From Candidatus Magnetobacterium casense (GTDB taxonomy: Bacteria; Nitrospirota; Thermodesulfovibrionia; Thermodesulfovibrionales; Magnetobacteriaceae), in contig NZ_JMFO01000004.1 of assembly GCF_000714715.1 (NCBI RefSeq), positions 1-64,000 on the forward strand: a stretch of 64,000 bases of DNA. Direction: 5' to 3'. Made by a program: the position numbers and the translations under genes. Below, one piece after another: positions 7,094 through 16,743 of the stretch. Positions within the stretch are counted from its first letter, which is position 1; the number at the start of each line of letters is the position of its first letter. The notes under the pieces were generated by a model. It had not been told where the DNA came from. It worked only from the letters and a program-made list of their open reading frames with translations, and did no database searches.

Positions 7094-8773
7094 ATGTTTT
7101 TAAAATGTGACATTACAGGGTTTAATGTAGACAAGCGGGCATTGCCGTTAATAAAGGCAAATGCCGTCGTCTCGGTAGTGGCTTTTCTCCTGGCCATTAC
7201 GGCAGCCCTCTTGGTGCTTTTTACAAGGTGGCAGGTCGTTCACCTGCTTCCTGTTGACTGGTACTACAGGATACTGACGTTCCACGGACTGGTTGCCCTT
7301 GTCGTGTGGATTGTCTTTTGGGAAATGGCTGGTTTGTACTTTGGCTCCACGGTTGTCCTCAATGCCCGGCAAGTTGCTCCGGGCGTGGGATGGCTCGCCT
7401 TCGTGCTCATGGTAGTGGGAACGGCCCTTGTGGCATATGCCGTGTTGACAGGACAAGCCGATGTACTCTTCACCTCTTATACACCGCTCAAGGCCGCCCC
7501 GGTACACTATCTGGGGATAATCCTCTTTGCCGTGGGCGCTCTTATTGTGTGCGGACTGTTTATTGCCAATATCATCGTGGCCAAAAAAGAAAAGACCTAC
7601 GGTGATGGCCCCCTGCCGCTGTTCAGCTTCGGCCTCCTGACGGCAGTCATCCTCGCCATCGGTACGCTCCTGGCCGGTGCCGCAATATATGTCCCAACGT
7701 TCCTCTGGTCTATGGGACTCATAGAGACTGTTGACAGCCTCATGTACAGACTCGTCTTCTGGGGTTTTGGACACTCCGCACAGCAGGTCAACGTCGCCGC
7801 ACAGATATCAATCTGGTACCTCGGTGCATTCCTCGTCGTCGGCGGTACCTCTATCAACGAAAAAGTTAGCAGAACCGCCTTTCTGTTCTACTTGATCGGT
7901 ATCAACCTCGCCTCTGCACATCACCTCCTCGTTGACCCGATCCCGTCGCCTTCATGGAAGGTCGTAAACACCAGTTACTTCATGTACCTGGCCGTCCTCG
8001 CCTCCATGATACACGCATTTGCCGTACCGTCGGCTATTGAAGTTGCACAGAGAAAAAGAGGCTTCACAAAAGGCCTGTTTGACTGGATCAAAAACTGCCC
8101 ATGGGAAAACCCGGCATTCGTATCGATATTCCTGTCAATCGTCATGTTCGGATTCATAGGTGGTATCACCGGTGTCATCAACGGTATGGAACAGGCCAAC
8201 ATGATTATACACAATACACTTGCCCTGCCGGGTCACTTTAAAGGAACCGTTGTGGCCGGTACCACGCTTACGTTTATGGGGGCAACTTATTACCTTATCC
8301 CGCTGATATTCAGGAAAAAGATTTCCATGTATGGCGTAGCCAAGGCCGTACCGTGGGCATTTACACTGGGTCTTGTTCTGTTGTCTGCCGGACTCTCTAC
8401 GCTTGGCTATCTCGGCGTGCCAAGGAGACACTGGGATATAACGTTCTCAGGCGGTCCGTTCACCTACAACTTCCCGCAAATATCCGATATCTTCTGGGTT
8501 ATAGCGGTCATTGGTGGTACCATTCTCTTTTTAGCTTGCCTGGCATGGTGTCTCGTTGTTGTTGTATCGGTGTTCTTTGGACAGCCAGTGCGTGGTCCGC
8601 AGGACATGCAGTTAACCATGTCCGGCCTGCCCCCGGAGGACCCGCATGGAGACCATGCCTCACGCTTTGTTGCACCAGGGACATTCACTCTGACTATCGT
8701 GTGGATGATTGCATTTTTGATCTTCATATCCCTCAACTGGGGTTGGTTGTCTATGATGTGGGAGGTCAAATAG
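7094..8773 (+). CDS. Haem-copper subunit I without the cross-linked tyrosine, probable sNOR-like NO reductase
   Basis: 559 residues, about 13-14 membrane helices, alignable to B-family (ba3-type) subunit I through most of its length (SAHHLLVDP, CPWENPAF, IHNTLALPGHF, GVPRR). CuB ligands are H227, H276 and H277; the high-spin haem ligand is H381; one low-spin ligand is H64. Two residues differ from O2 reductases: the residue four after the first CuB histidine, a cross-linked Tyr in oxidases, is Gln (GHSAQQ, Q231), and the second low-spin haem ligand of helix X, normally the second His of HFH, is Lys (HFK, K383). Loss of the Tyr is a mark of NO reductases in this superfamily. A CuA subunit upstream and SCO/SenC downstream match the norSY-senC layout described in ammonia oxidisers. 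I therefore favour NO reduction; an unusual oxidase remains possible. Confidence 0.8.
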   Translation: MFLKCDITGFNVDKRALPLIKANAVVSVVAFLLAITAALLVLFTRWQVVHLLPVDWYYRILTFHGLVALVVWIVFWEMAGLYFGSTVVLNARQVAPGVGWLAFVLMVVGTALVAYAVLTGQADVLFTSYTPLKAAPVHYLGIILFAVGALIVCGLFIANIIVAKKEKTYGDGPLPLFSFGLLTAVILAIGTLLAGAAIYVPTFLWSMGLIETVDSLMYRLVFWGFGHSAQQVNVAAQISIWYLGAFLVVGGTSINEKVSRTAFLFYLIGINLASAHHLLVDPIPSPSWKVVNTSYFMYLAVLASMIHAFAVPSAIEVAQRKRGFTKGLFDWIKNCPWENPAFVSIFLSIVMFGFIGGITGVINGMEQANMIIHNTLALPGHFKGTVVAGTTLTFMGATYYLIPLIFRKKISMYGVAKAVPWAFTLGLVLLSAGLSTLGYLGVPRRHWDITFSGGPFTYNFPQISDIFWVIAVIGGTILFLACLAWCLVVVVSVFFGQPVRGPQDMQLTMSGLPPEDPHGDHASRFVAPGTFTLTIVWMIAFLIFISLNWGWLSMMWEVK

Positions 8774-8777
8774 CACT

Positions 8778-9578
8778 TTGAGGACACTGCTCTTATCTTT
8801 TGTACTCCTTGCCATTGCAGGGACAGTTACCGTTGACGCCGGAGTAAGCAAAAAACTCTCATCGCCAAACGAAGCGCTGACCCTGGGCAAGAACGTCCCC
8901 AATGTGACTCTAATAGATTCCCACGGCAAGCAGCGCACCTTGATGGAGATAATCGGCAATAAACCGCTTGTTATCAGCCTCATATACATCAGATGCGAAA
9001 CCGCTTGTCTGCTCATCACGGATAGTCTCATGGGAACGGTAGAGAAGGTAGGAGACCTCGGAAAAGGCTATAACGTCCTCACTCTCTCCTTTGACCACAC
9101 CGATACGCCGCAAATGCTGGCCAAGTTCGCAACTACCTGGCAACTTGACAGACCAGGCTGGACCGTCGTAACCGGTGAGGAAAAGGAACTCGAAAAACTG
9201 CTAAAGGCAATAGATTTCTCTTATCGGTTAGACGAGGAGACGGGTGATTTCATTCACCCCAACCTCCTTGTCTTACTGACCCCCACCGGTAAGATATCCA
9301 AGTACATCTACGGGGTCAACTACAACGACCGCGACCTCAAACTCAGTATCATAGCAGCCAAACAAGGTTACTCCTCGGTAAGTCTGACAGAGGGGTTACT
9401 CATCTGGTGCTACCAGTATGACCCGCTAACAGGCTCCTACAAACTCGACTTGGCGCTTATCCTGGAGGTTATCAGCGGATTACTATTTTTCATATCTGTG
9501 ATATTTTTCTTCTTTGGCAGGCAGGTAATCTCATCGATTCGCTCCTTTGCCGGTAAACTCAGCGTTCGCCACGGATAG
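8778..9578 (+). CDS. SCO1/SenC family copper chaperone
   Basis: 266 residues. N-terminal signal or anchor (LLLSFVLLAIAGTVTVDA), then a thioredoxin-like domain with the copper-binding C-x3-C (CETAC, near residue 75) and the distant His (FIHPN). Unlike classical SCO1 it has a second hydrophobic segment near the C-terminus (LILEVISGLLFFISVIFFFF). SCO proteins load CuA, so it should mature the subunit II encoded two genes upstream. It starts 4 bases after the subunit I stop with TTG at 8778, an unusual start; GGAGG at 8761-8765 lies 12 bases before it. Translation is probably coupled to subunit I. Confidence 0.85.
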   Translation: MRTLLLSFVLLAIAGTVTVDAGVSKKLSSPNEALTLGKNVPNVTLIDSHGKQRTLMEIIGNKPLVISLIYIRCETACLLITDSLMGTVEKVGDLGKGYNVLTLSFDHTDTPQMLAKFATTWQLDRPGWTVVTGEEKELEKLLKAIDFSYRLDEETGDFIHPNLLVLLTPTGKISKYIYGVNYNDRDLKLSIIAAKQGYSSVSLTEGLLIWCYQYDPLTGSYKLDLALILEVISGLLFFISVIFFFFGRQVISSIRSFAGKLSVRHG

Positions 9579-9628
9579 ACAAGAACATAAACACTGTCAA
9601 GATTTTTAACATACAGGAGTAAGTGCAT

Positions 9629-10141
9629 ATGATAGGCGATAAGAAGGTTCAGGATATGATGGTTGACATCTTTGAGATGCCTCATATCCCGTACTGGTTT
9701 ACGATAAAGCAGGCCCTGCGATTGCTCAGGAAATCATACCCCGACGTAAAGATCTACCCGTATTCGATGATGGTACTCGTCTTTGATGAAAAGTATCACC
9801 TGCTTGGCAGCGTCTCCATACAGGAGATACTCAGGGGGCTGGAGCCGGAACTCCTAAGCCCTGCCATGCTTGCCGGCGCCTTTAAGGACGATGGGCAGTT
9901 GGCATCCACCCATTGGGAGGTACTCTTTGACGTCAAGGGCAAGGAGGTCTTGCAGCATCCCGTCAGCGAAATCATGACCCCCATAAGCACCTTCGTCAAC
10001 CACGACGACCCCGTGACCAAGGCCGCATACATGATGTTTTGCCACAATACCCCGATACTGCCCGTACTTGAAGGTAAGAAAAAACTCCTGGGAATCATCA
10101 GAATGGCCGACATCTTTCACGGCATAGCCGCCGCAATCTGA
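9629..10141 (+). CDS. CBS-domain protein
   Basis: About 170 residues made of two CBS-like halves: an N-terminal half with FEMPHIPYWFTIKQALRLL and LGSVSIQEILRGL, and a C-terminal half with VSEIMTPISTFVNHDDPVTKAAYMMF and LLGIIRMADIFHGIA. CBS pairs bind adenosyl nucleotides and usually regulate an attached or partner protein; no partner domain is fused. It lies 50 bases after the SCO gene and could be co-transcribed. A GTG at 9623 and an ATG at 9629 are both possible; AGGAG at 9615-9619 is 9 bases from the ATG and only 3 from the GTG, so I choose 9629. Confidence 0.8.
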   Translation: MIGDKKVQDMMVDIFEMPHIPYWFTIKQALRLLRKSYPDVKIYPYSMMVLVFDEKYHLLGSVSIQEILRGLEPELLSPAMLAGAFKDDGQLASTHWEVLFDVKGKEVLQHPVSEIMTPISTFVNHDDPVTKAAYMMFCHNTPILPVLEGKKKLLGIIRMADIFHGIAAAI

Positions 10142-10267
10142 GTAAACAATCTAAAAATTGAAAAATAAAGTCAGACAAATTTCTTGTGTTTATTCAGATA
10201 TGATACAATTCTAAGTCTCCAATTTATCATTTGGCTGGTATCAGAATTTTGTGTAATATTATAGCAG

Positions 10268-10370
10268 AGTAAAAGAAAGAAGGAGGGTGGCTCCACCCCC
10301 TCCTCAGACCTCCCCTGCAAGGTGCGAGCCGCACTGGCATAAAAGGGGCCAGCCCCCTTGACCCCATTTT
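10268..10370 (-). repeat. Dispersed GC-rich repeat, long copy, reverse orientation
   Basis: Starts with agaaagaaggagggtggc and ends with ggggccagcccccttgacccc, i.e. the reverse complement of the ggggtcaagggggctgg...tttctttct form seen at 56461. Inner parts are self-complementary (gagggtggctccaccccctc). It fills most of the gap between the CBS gene and the EtfA gene. Confidence 0.6.
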
Positions 10371-10497
10371 ACCATGCTTTTTTAAGAGGATACCCTGACA
10401 CCAACTAAAAAATTATGCGCCCCTGTTTTCTCGTATGTTTGCAAAATTCATGTGTTAAATGTTAATATTGCCTATATATAAAGGGAGATTTTTTTAT

Positions 10498-10572
10498 ATG
10501 GATTATTTGTTTAATGAAGAGCATCAGAGCAAGTTTGAGGCGATGGACTTTATCGTTGCCATAAATACGTAA
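10498..10572 (+). other. 24-codon ORF before the EtfA gene, possible acyl-CoA dehydrogenase N-terminal remnant
   Basis: Reads MDYLFNEEHQSKFEAMDFIVAINT. The first residues resemble the N-terminus of acyl-CoA dehydrogenases (MDY-L-x-E-E-x-Q), which are common neighbours of etf genes, so this may be a deleted relic. It may equally be chance. AGGGAG lies about 9 bases upstream. The stop is 20 bases before the EtfA start. Confidence 0.25.
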
Positions 10573-10592
10573 GAAAAGGGAGATGCCCGAAT

Positions 10593-11783
10593 ATGCAAAT
10601 CAAGGTAGATAAGAATCTTTGTAGCGGCTGTGAGAGCTGTGTAAGCTCATGCCCCTATGATGCGATAGTTATGATAGACGGCAGGGCCTTCATCAACGAG
10701 TACTGCCAGTTGTGCAAGGCCTGTTTGAATGTCTGTCCCGAGGGTGCGATCAAGGAGTACCACGAGGGCAGCAGCAGGATGGCAGCAACACTACCCAACT
10801 GCAAGGGAGTGATGGTATTTGCCGAACAGCGCGACGGACGACTTTCACAGGTAGCCTTTGAGCTTTTGGGCGTGGGACGACAACTGGCCGACAGACTTGG
10901 CGTTGAACTCAGTGCGGCGCTCTTTGGCTGTGGCGAGGCAGAGGCCGGGGAGCTTGTCAAATGGGGTGCGGATAAGGTGTATCTCTGCAACAACGAAGCC
11001 CTGCGCCCATTTAATGACGAACCCTATACGGAACTGCTCCACCGGTTAATCCTGCAACACCGTCCGGAGATCGTCCTTGCCGGGGCAACGGCAGTTGGGC
11101 GGTCGTTTTTGCCGCGCGTGGCAACGCGGCTGAGGGCGGGGCTTACCGCTGATTGCACATCACTCGATATCGACAGTGACACAAAAAACCTCCTTGCTAT
11201 AAGACCCGCCTTTGGGGGAAACATCATGGCCACGATCCTATGCCCAACGGCAAGACCTCAGATGGCCACTGTCAGACCAAAGGTTATGAAAAAAGGTAAC
11301 TACGACACCTGCCGCACCGGTGAAATTGTCAACGTCGCTCCCCCAACAACTGCCACCAGCACCAGGGTCGTCGATAGCATCAAGGACGACAGCCTCTTTA
11401 CAATCAACCTCCAGGAGGCCGAGGTCATTGTCTCCGGCGGACGCGGCTTGGGCAATGCAAAGGGTTTTGATATGCTCAGGGAGTTGGCCACGCTGGTCAA
11501 TGGTACCGTGGGCGCCTCAAGGGCAGCCGTGGATGAGGGCTGGATGCCCTACAGTCATCAGGTCGGACAAACCGGCAAGACCGTCTGTCCAAAGATATAT
11601 ATAGCCTGTGGCATATCGGGGGCCGTCCAACACATGGTGGGTATGCAGTCCTCAGATGTCATCATAGCGATCAACAACAATCCCGAGGCCCCCATATTCA
11701 ACATCGCAAACTACGGGATCGTCGGCAATGTCTATGAGATAGTCCCAATGTTGATAAAAAGGATAAAAGAGGGTAGGGCGTGA
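10593..11783 (+). CDS. etfA: Electron transfer flavoprotein alpha subunit with N-terminal 2[4Fe-4S] ferredoxin
   Basis: 396 residues. Residues about 1-60 hold two [4Fe-4S] motifs (CSGCESCVSSCPY and CQLCKACLNVCPE). The rest is EtfA: an alpha/beta domain, then the FAD domain with GGRGLGNAKGF, ASRAAVDEGWMPYSHQVGQTGK and the SSDVIIAINNNPEAPIF end. EtfA/EtfB dimers carry electrons between acyl-CoA dehydrogenases and quinone or ferredoxin; ferredoxin-fused EtfA is known in anaerobes, some of which carry out electron bifurcation. Here no etfB gene precedes it; only the 24-codon ORF at 10498 is present. FabD follows with a TGATG overlap. Confidence 0.92.
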   Translation: MQIKVDKNLCSGCESCVSSCPYDAIVMIDGRAFINEYCQLCKACLNVCPEGAIKEYHEGSSRMAATLPNCKGVMVFAEQRDGRLSQVAFELLGVGRQLADRLGVELSAALFGCGEAEAGELVKWGADKVYLCNNEALRPFNDEPYTELLHRLILQHRPEIVLAGATAVGRSFLPRVATRLRAGLTADCTSLDIDSDTKNLLAIRPAFGGNIMATILCPTARPQMATVRPKVMKKGNYDTCRTGEIVNVAPPTTATSTRVVDSIKDDSLFTINLQEAEVIVSGGRGLGNAKGFDMLRELATLVNGTVGASRAAVDEGWMPYSHQVGQTGKTVCPKIYIACGISGAVQHMVGMQSSDVIIAINNNPEAPIFNIANYGIVGNVYEIVPMLIKRIKEGRA

Positions 11784-12718
11784 TGGGTAAGATAGCCTTT
11801 GTCTTTCCGGGTCAGGGCAGTCAGGTCGTTGGCATGGGGCTTGACCTTTATAGTCAGTACGATAGCGTAAAATCGCTGTATCAGGAGGCTGCCGAAGTCC
11901 TTGGGTATGATATCGGCAGCATGTGCTTTAACGGCCCCAAGGAGGCGCTCAACAGGAGCGTTAACACGCAACCGTCCCTTGTGCTGACGAGCATTGCCCT
12001 GTATCGGGTTCTGCGCGACAGTGGCCAAGTTACGCCGTCAATGGTAGCCGGCCACAGCCTTGGCGAATACACCGCCCTGGTGGCAGCGGGGGTGCTCTGC
12101 CTGAGAGACGCCCTGGTGTTGACGCAAAAGCGCGGGAAACTCATGCAGGAGGCTGTCCCCGAGGGACAGGGACTGATGGCGGCCATCGTGGGACTTGACA
12201 GACAACAGGTGGAAGGTTTGTGTCAGGGCGTGACAAGTGGCTACGTTGCCCCGGCAAACTACAACTGCCCGCAACAGATAGTCATCGCCGGTCAGAAGAA
12301 GGCCGTAGAGGAAGCCATAGAGGCGGCAAAGGCAGCCGGCGCCAGGATGGCCAAACCCCTGGCCGTAAGCGTGCCATCACACTGTGAGCTGATGACGGAG
12401 GCCGTACAAAAACTAAGTGCCTTCTTTGATAATATCACCTTTAACGCACCATCCATACCGATAGTCAACAACGCCGATGCCGCAGTCCTCAGTGACGTTG
12501 CAGGGATCAAGGCATCGTTGCTGAGACAGTTGAAGAGTCCGCTATTGTGGGAGGACTCCATCAGGACCATGCGGCAGGCCGGTGTGGATACGTTTATAGA
12601 GGTTGGACCCGGGACGGTGTTAAGCGGCCTCATTAAACGGATAGATTCCAATGTGGCAATTTACTCTGTCTCAGACCCCGTCAGTGTTCAACGCGTCATT
12701 GAATCGGCAGGGACTTAA
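11783..12718 (+). CDS. fabD: Malonyl-CoA:ACP transacylase
   Basis: 311 residues with the family landmarks: N-terminal FVFPGQGSQ oxyanion-hole Gln, nucleophile Ser in GHSLGEYTALVAAG, the R near TQKRGKLMQ, and the catalytic His in VSVPSHCELM. It loads malonyl groups onto acyl carrier protein for fatty acid synthesis. The usual neighbours (fabH, fabG, acpP) are absent; it overlaps the EtfA stop (TGATG), so the two are translated together. A GTG at 11780 directly before the ATG at 11783 is an alternative start. Link with EtfA suggests a lipid or acyl-CoA context. Confidence 0.93.
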   Translation: MGKIAFVFPGQGSQVVGMGLDLYSQYDSVKSLYQEAAEVLGYDIGSMCFNGPKEALNRSVNTQPSLVLTSIALYRVLRDSGQVTPSMVAGHSLGEYTALVAAGVLCLRDALVLTQKRGKLMQEAVPEGQGLMAAIVGLDRQQVEGLCQGVTSGYVAPANYNCPQQIVIAGQKKAVEEAIEAAKAAGARMAKPLAVSVPSHCELMTEAVQKLSAFFDNITFNAPSIPIVNNADAAVLSDVAGIKASLLRQLKSPLLWEDSIRTMRQAGVDTFIEVGPGTVLSGLIKRIDSNVAIYSVSDPVSVQRVIESAGT

Positions 12719-12764
12719 AGACGGAAACATTAACGTGTACATAAAAAAAATCATGGAGGTTTAG

Positions 12765-13787
<1,023 letters not shown>

Positions 13788-13810
13788 TGTCGTTTAAAAA
13801 GCCTGAAAAT

Positions 13811-13877
13811 ACCCCTCCCCTTGTGGGAGGGGATAGGGGAGGGCAACAGGGGGAGGGCGACAGGGGGAGGGGTAGGG
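13811..13877 (+). terminator. GC-rich hairpin and G-run tract after ilvC
   Basis: CCCCTCCC at 13812-13819 pairs with GGGAGGGG at 13825-13832 (5-base loop). It is followed by many runs of 3-5 G, including two copies of cagggggaggg. The hairpin may end the ilvC transcript; the G-runs could form a quadruplex. No U-tract is present. Confidence 0.4.
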
Positions 13878-13936
13878 CGCTTCCGAGGGCTAAATTTGCC
13901 CTGAAACCCATTCCCCACAAATGATTGTGTAGACTG

Positions 13937-14704
13937 ATGATAAAATTAAATCTTATAGTGTTTATTTATATTATAGAGATGCTATTGTTATTTATAGGCC
14001 TGAGCGTATTTTATTATTTTAAGTACAAAAGCTACCTTGAGATAGAGGCGATGCAGGAGATGGAAATGGAGGCGTTGCAGGAGTTTCTGTCTCAAATGTT
14101 ACAGCAGGCCCAGAAAGATATGGATGCAACCAATGAAAAAATAAAGCAAAACCCCAGGATGATCCTGATAAAGGAACTGCACATGCTGATGATTGACCAC
14201 CTCAATGCCATTATGAAGGTCATCAGGACCCAGGACATTTGTAACCTGGAACTGTGGGATAAGGCCTTTGAGGGATTTAACAGGGTCATAAAAGACCAGG
14301 ACGGCAAGATAACAGTCCAGGAAAACGATTGCGATACGACTATACAAAAGCAAAAGATACTCATTTCGCTCTACAGTGAGGAACTGCAAAAGCACGGTAA
14401 GATGATAGCCAATCTCAAGGGATACAACGTAGTTCTCATGGGTTATAAGGACACGGTATCGGGTATCCTGAACAGATTTAAGGCCATCACGCAACTCAAC
14501 ACCAGGGTACAAGAGCGTTATACGCCGGCGGCACAAAAGTCCAGGGTACTCCAGGGTATGCTTAATGAGTTTGCCCACAGCGCAATGGAGCTTGAAAAGT
14601 ATGTAACCATACTTGATACGGAAAACACTGCCCTTGATAAAAAGGTCAGGGAATTTGACATAGGACTCACTAAGAGGACCTTTACGTTTGAAGGATTACA
14701 ATGA
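13937..14704 (+). CDS. Membrane-anchored coiled-coil protein, unknown
   Basis: About 255 residues. One N-terminal membrane helix (IKLNLIVFIYIIEMLLLFIGLSVFYYF) and then an almost wholly helical, charged cytoplasmic part rich in E, Q and K, with heptad-like patterns. It overlaps the downstream HDOD-GAF gene by 4 bases (ATGA), so the two are a translational pair, suggesting a membrane scaffold for that signalling protein. A TTG at 13925 is open in frame, but ATG 13937 puts the helix right at the N-terminus, so I choose it. I do not recognise a named family. Confidence 0.6.
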   Translation: MIKLNLIVFIYIIEMLLLFIGLSVFYYFKYKSYLEIEAMQEMEMEALQEFLSQMLQQAQKDMDATNEKIKQNPRMILIKELHMLMIDHLNAIMKVIRTQDICNLELWDKAFEGFNRVIKDQDGKITVQENDCDTTIQKQKILISLYSEELQKHGKMIANLKGYNVVLMGYKDTVSGILNRFKAITQLNTRVQERYTPAAQKSRVLQGMLNEFAHSAMELEKYVTILDTENTALDKKVREFDIGLTKRTFTFEGLQ

Positions 14705-16290
14705 GAACAAAAGAAGAAACGCTTGTTGAATTGAGAAGGAAGATACAGGAGGGCAATGAACTTCCGGTAATGTCCCACACCATCAACCTGGTCAGTAAGC
14801 AGGCATCGCGTGAAAGTGATGCAACGATCACGGAGCTTACCGACACCATACTGCAGGACTTTGCCCTGACAAACAAGATTCTGAGGATGGTCAACACGGT
14901 GTACTACATAAACACACAGCACAGCGGTAAGATCACGACGATCTCACGAGCGGTCTATATACTTGGCCTGGACCACATACGCAATGCCGCCCTTTCCCTG
15001 ATGCTGTTTGAAAACCTGAGAGACAAGAACCTCGCACGTGAGCTGCGTGGTGCGCTGATTAACAACTTCATTGGTGCCGTGGTATCGAGAAAGCTGGCCT
15101 CAACCCTGGATAACAAAAAGGTAGAGGAGGCATTTTTGTGCGGCATCTTCTTTGACCTTGGCAAGATCGTGGCAACCTACTATCTGCCCGTTGAGAGCAA
15201 AAGGGTCAGGGAGTTAATGGCAAAGACCGGTGATGATGAAAAGAGGGCATCCTACACGATGCTTGGGATATCATATGAAAATCTCGGCATAGAGCTTGCT
15301 AGACAATGGCACCTGCCCACTCAGATCATACACAGCATGAACAGGGCACCACAGTCAAGCATCCCCAAGCCGGCCGAGGACGAAGATATGTTGAAGGCAT
15401 TTGTGGGCTTTTCAAACGACCTCTGCTCGCTGATCATCAACTCAACGGGTTCGGCAGAGGATTGGACTAAGGCGCTAGGCTCGCTGATGCACCGTTACAG
15501 GAACTGTTTTAAGCTTGCAGCGGAGGATATCAACAGTATATTGACGGCATCGTTAAAGGAGATACATGAATATGCAACAGCCTATAACATTGATCTCAGT
15601 GATGTTGCGTTTATAAAGATGGCCAGGCAGTTATTGAGTTTTGCAAGGACAGAGAAGGCTGATAAATCGGAGGAGGGACAACCCCCTATGCCAGCAAAAG
15701 AGGAAAAGTATAAAGACTTGGGTGGCATACACCTGTTAGAGTGTAGTGTAAACGTAGGGGGAGTAAAAGAGTCCTCAGAGTCTTTGCTTCTGCGAGGTAT
15801 TCAGGAGGTGGCAAACACCCTTACCGAGGAGTTTACTCTCAACGATATGTTAAGAATGATCCTGGAGATTATGTTTCGCGGTCTTGGCTTTAAGCGAATC
15901 ATCATCTGTATCAAGAGTGCGCGTGATAACATCATGGAGGCCAGGTTTGGCTTTGGTGACAACGTCTTTGTGATAATGAAGAACTTCCGGTTTATTATGG
16001 ATGTTAGTTCGGATGACGTATTTAACACGGCGATAAACAAGGACATGGACCTGCTCGTAAACGACATCAACGACAGACGCATAAAGCTGCGCCTTCCGCA
16101 ATGGTTTGTGAGGCTTGTTGATGTGGAGACGTTTATCCTCATGCCGATCATAATAAGCAAGATGCCCATAGGGGTAATCTACATGGACAAAGACAACCCC
16201 GGAGACCTCAACATAAGTTCAACAACCCTGCGATACCTCAAAACCCTCCGCGACCAGGCAATCCTCGCCATCAAGTACAAACGCAAGTAG
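14701..16290 (+). CDS. HDOD domain protein with C-terminal GAF-like domain
   Basis: 529 residues. Residues about 20-220 form an HDOD domain (LPVMSHTINLVSKQ, DFALTNKILRMVNT, ISRAVYILGLDHIRNAALS, GIFFDLGKIVATYY), a degenerate HD-hydrolase fold used in bacterial signalling. Residues about 360-529 look like a GAF domain (LTEEFTLNDMLRMILEIMFRGLGFKRIIICI ... IGVIYMDKDNPG). HDOD-GAF proteins are thought to regulate motility, gene expression or c-di-GMP output. The last 414 bases lie in a 422-bp unit that is duplicated in tandem directly after the gene; the first copy keeps the reading frame and stop. Confidence 0.82.
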   Translation: MRTKEETLVELRRKIQEGNELPVMSHTINLVSKQASRESDATITELTDTILQDFALTNKILRMVNTVYYINTQHSGKITTISRAVYILGLDHIRNAALSLMLFENLRDKNLARELRGALINNFIGAVVSRKLASTLDNKKVEEAFLCGIFFDLGKIVATYYLPVESKRVRELMAKTGDDEKRASYTMLGISYENLGIELARQWHLPTQIIHSMNRAPQSSIPKPAEDEDMLKAFVGFSNDLCSLIINSTGSAEDWTKALGSLMHRYRNCFKLAAEDINSILTASLKEIHEYATAYNIDLSDVAFIKMARQLLSFARTEKADKSEEGQPPMPAKEEKYKDLGGIHLLECSVNVGGVKESSESLLLRGIQEVANTLTEEFTLNDMLRMILEIMFRGLGFKRIIICIKSARDNIMEARFGFGDNVFVIMKNFRFIMDVSSDDVFNTAINKDMDLLVNDINDRRIKLRLPQWFVRLVDVETFILMPIIISKMPIGVIYMDKDNPGDLNISSTTLRYLKTLRDQAILAIKYKRK

Positions 16291-16720
16291 CTTGAGATCG
16301 CGGTCTTGGCTTTAAGCGAATCATCATCTGTATCAAGAGTGCGCGTGATAACATCATGGAGGCCAGGTTTGGCTTTGGTGACAACGTCTTTGTGATAATG
16401 AAGAACTTCCGGTTTATTATGGATGTTAGTTCGGATGACGTATTTAACACGGCGATAAACAAGGACATGGACCTGCTCGTAAACGACATCAACGACAGAC
16501 GCATAAAGCTGCGCCTTCCGCAATGGTTTGTGAGGCTTGTTGATGTGGAGACGTTTATCCTCATGCCGATCATAATAAGCAAGATGCCCATAGGGGTAAT
16601 CTACATGGACAAAGACAACCCCGGAGACCTCAACATAAGTTCAACAACCCTGCGATACCTCAAAACCCTCCGCGACCAGGCAATCCTCGCCATCAAGTAC
16701 AAACGCAAGTAGCTTGAGAT
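15877..16720 (+). repeat. 422-bp tandem duplication covering the 3' end of the HDOD gene
   Basis: Unit 1 is 15877-16298 and unit 2 is 16299-16720, offset 422, with no difference that I can see. The units begin at cgcggtcttggctttaagcg and end at cttgagat. It is either a very recent duplication or an assembly artefact. Confidence 0.9.
16299..16712 (+). pseudogene. Duplicated 3' fragment of the HDOD-GAF gene
   Basis: Second copy of the last part of the preceding gene, including its stop. It has no ribosome-binding site; the first ATG in frame (16356, MEARFGFGDN) would give 118 residues of partial GAF domain. It should be a non-functional remnant. Confidence 0.8.
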
Positions 16721-16743
16721 AATAAACATAAGGAGGCAATACA

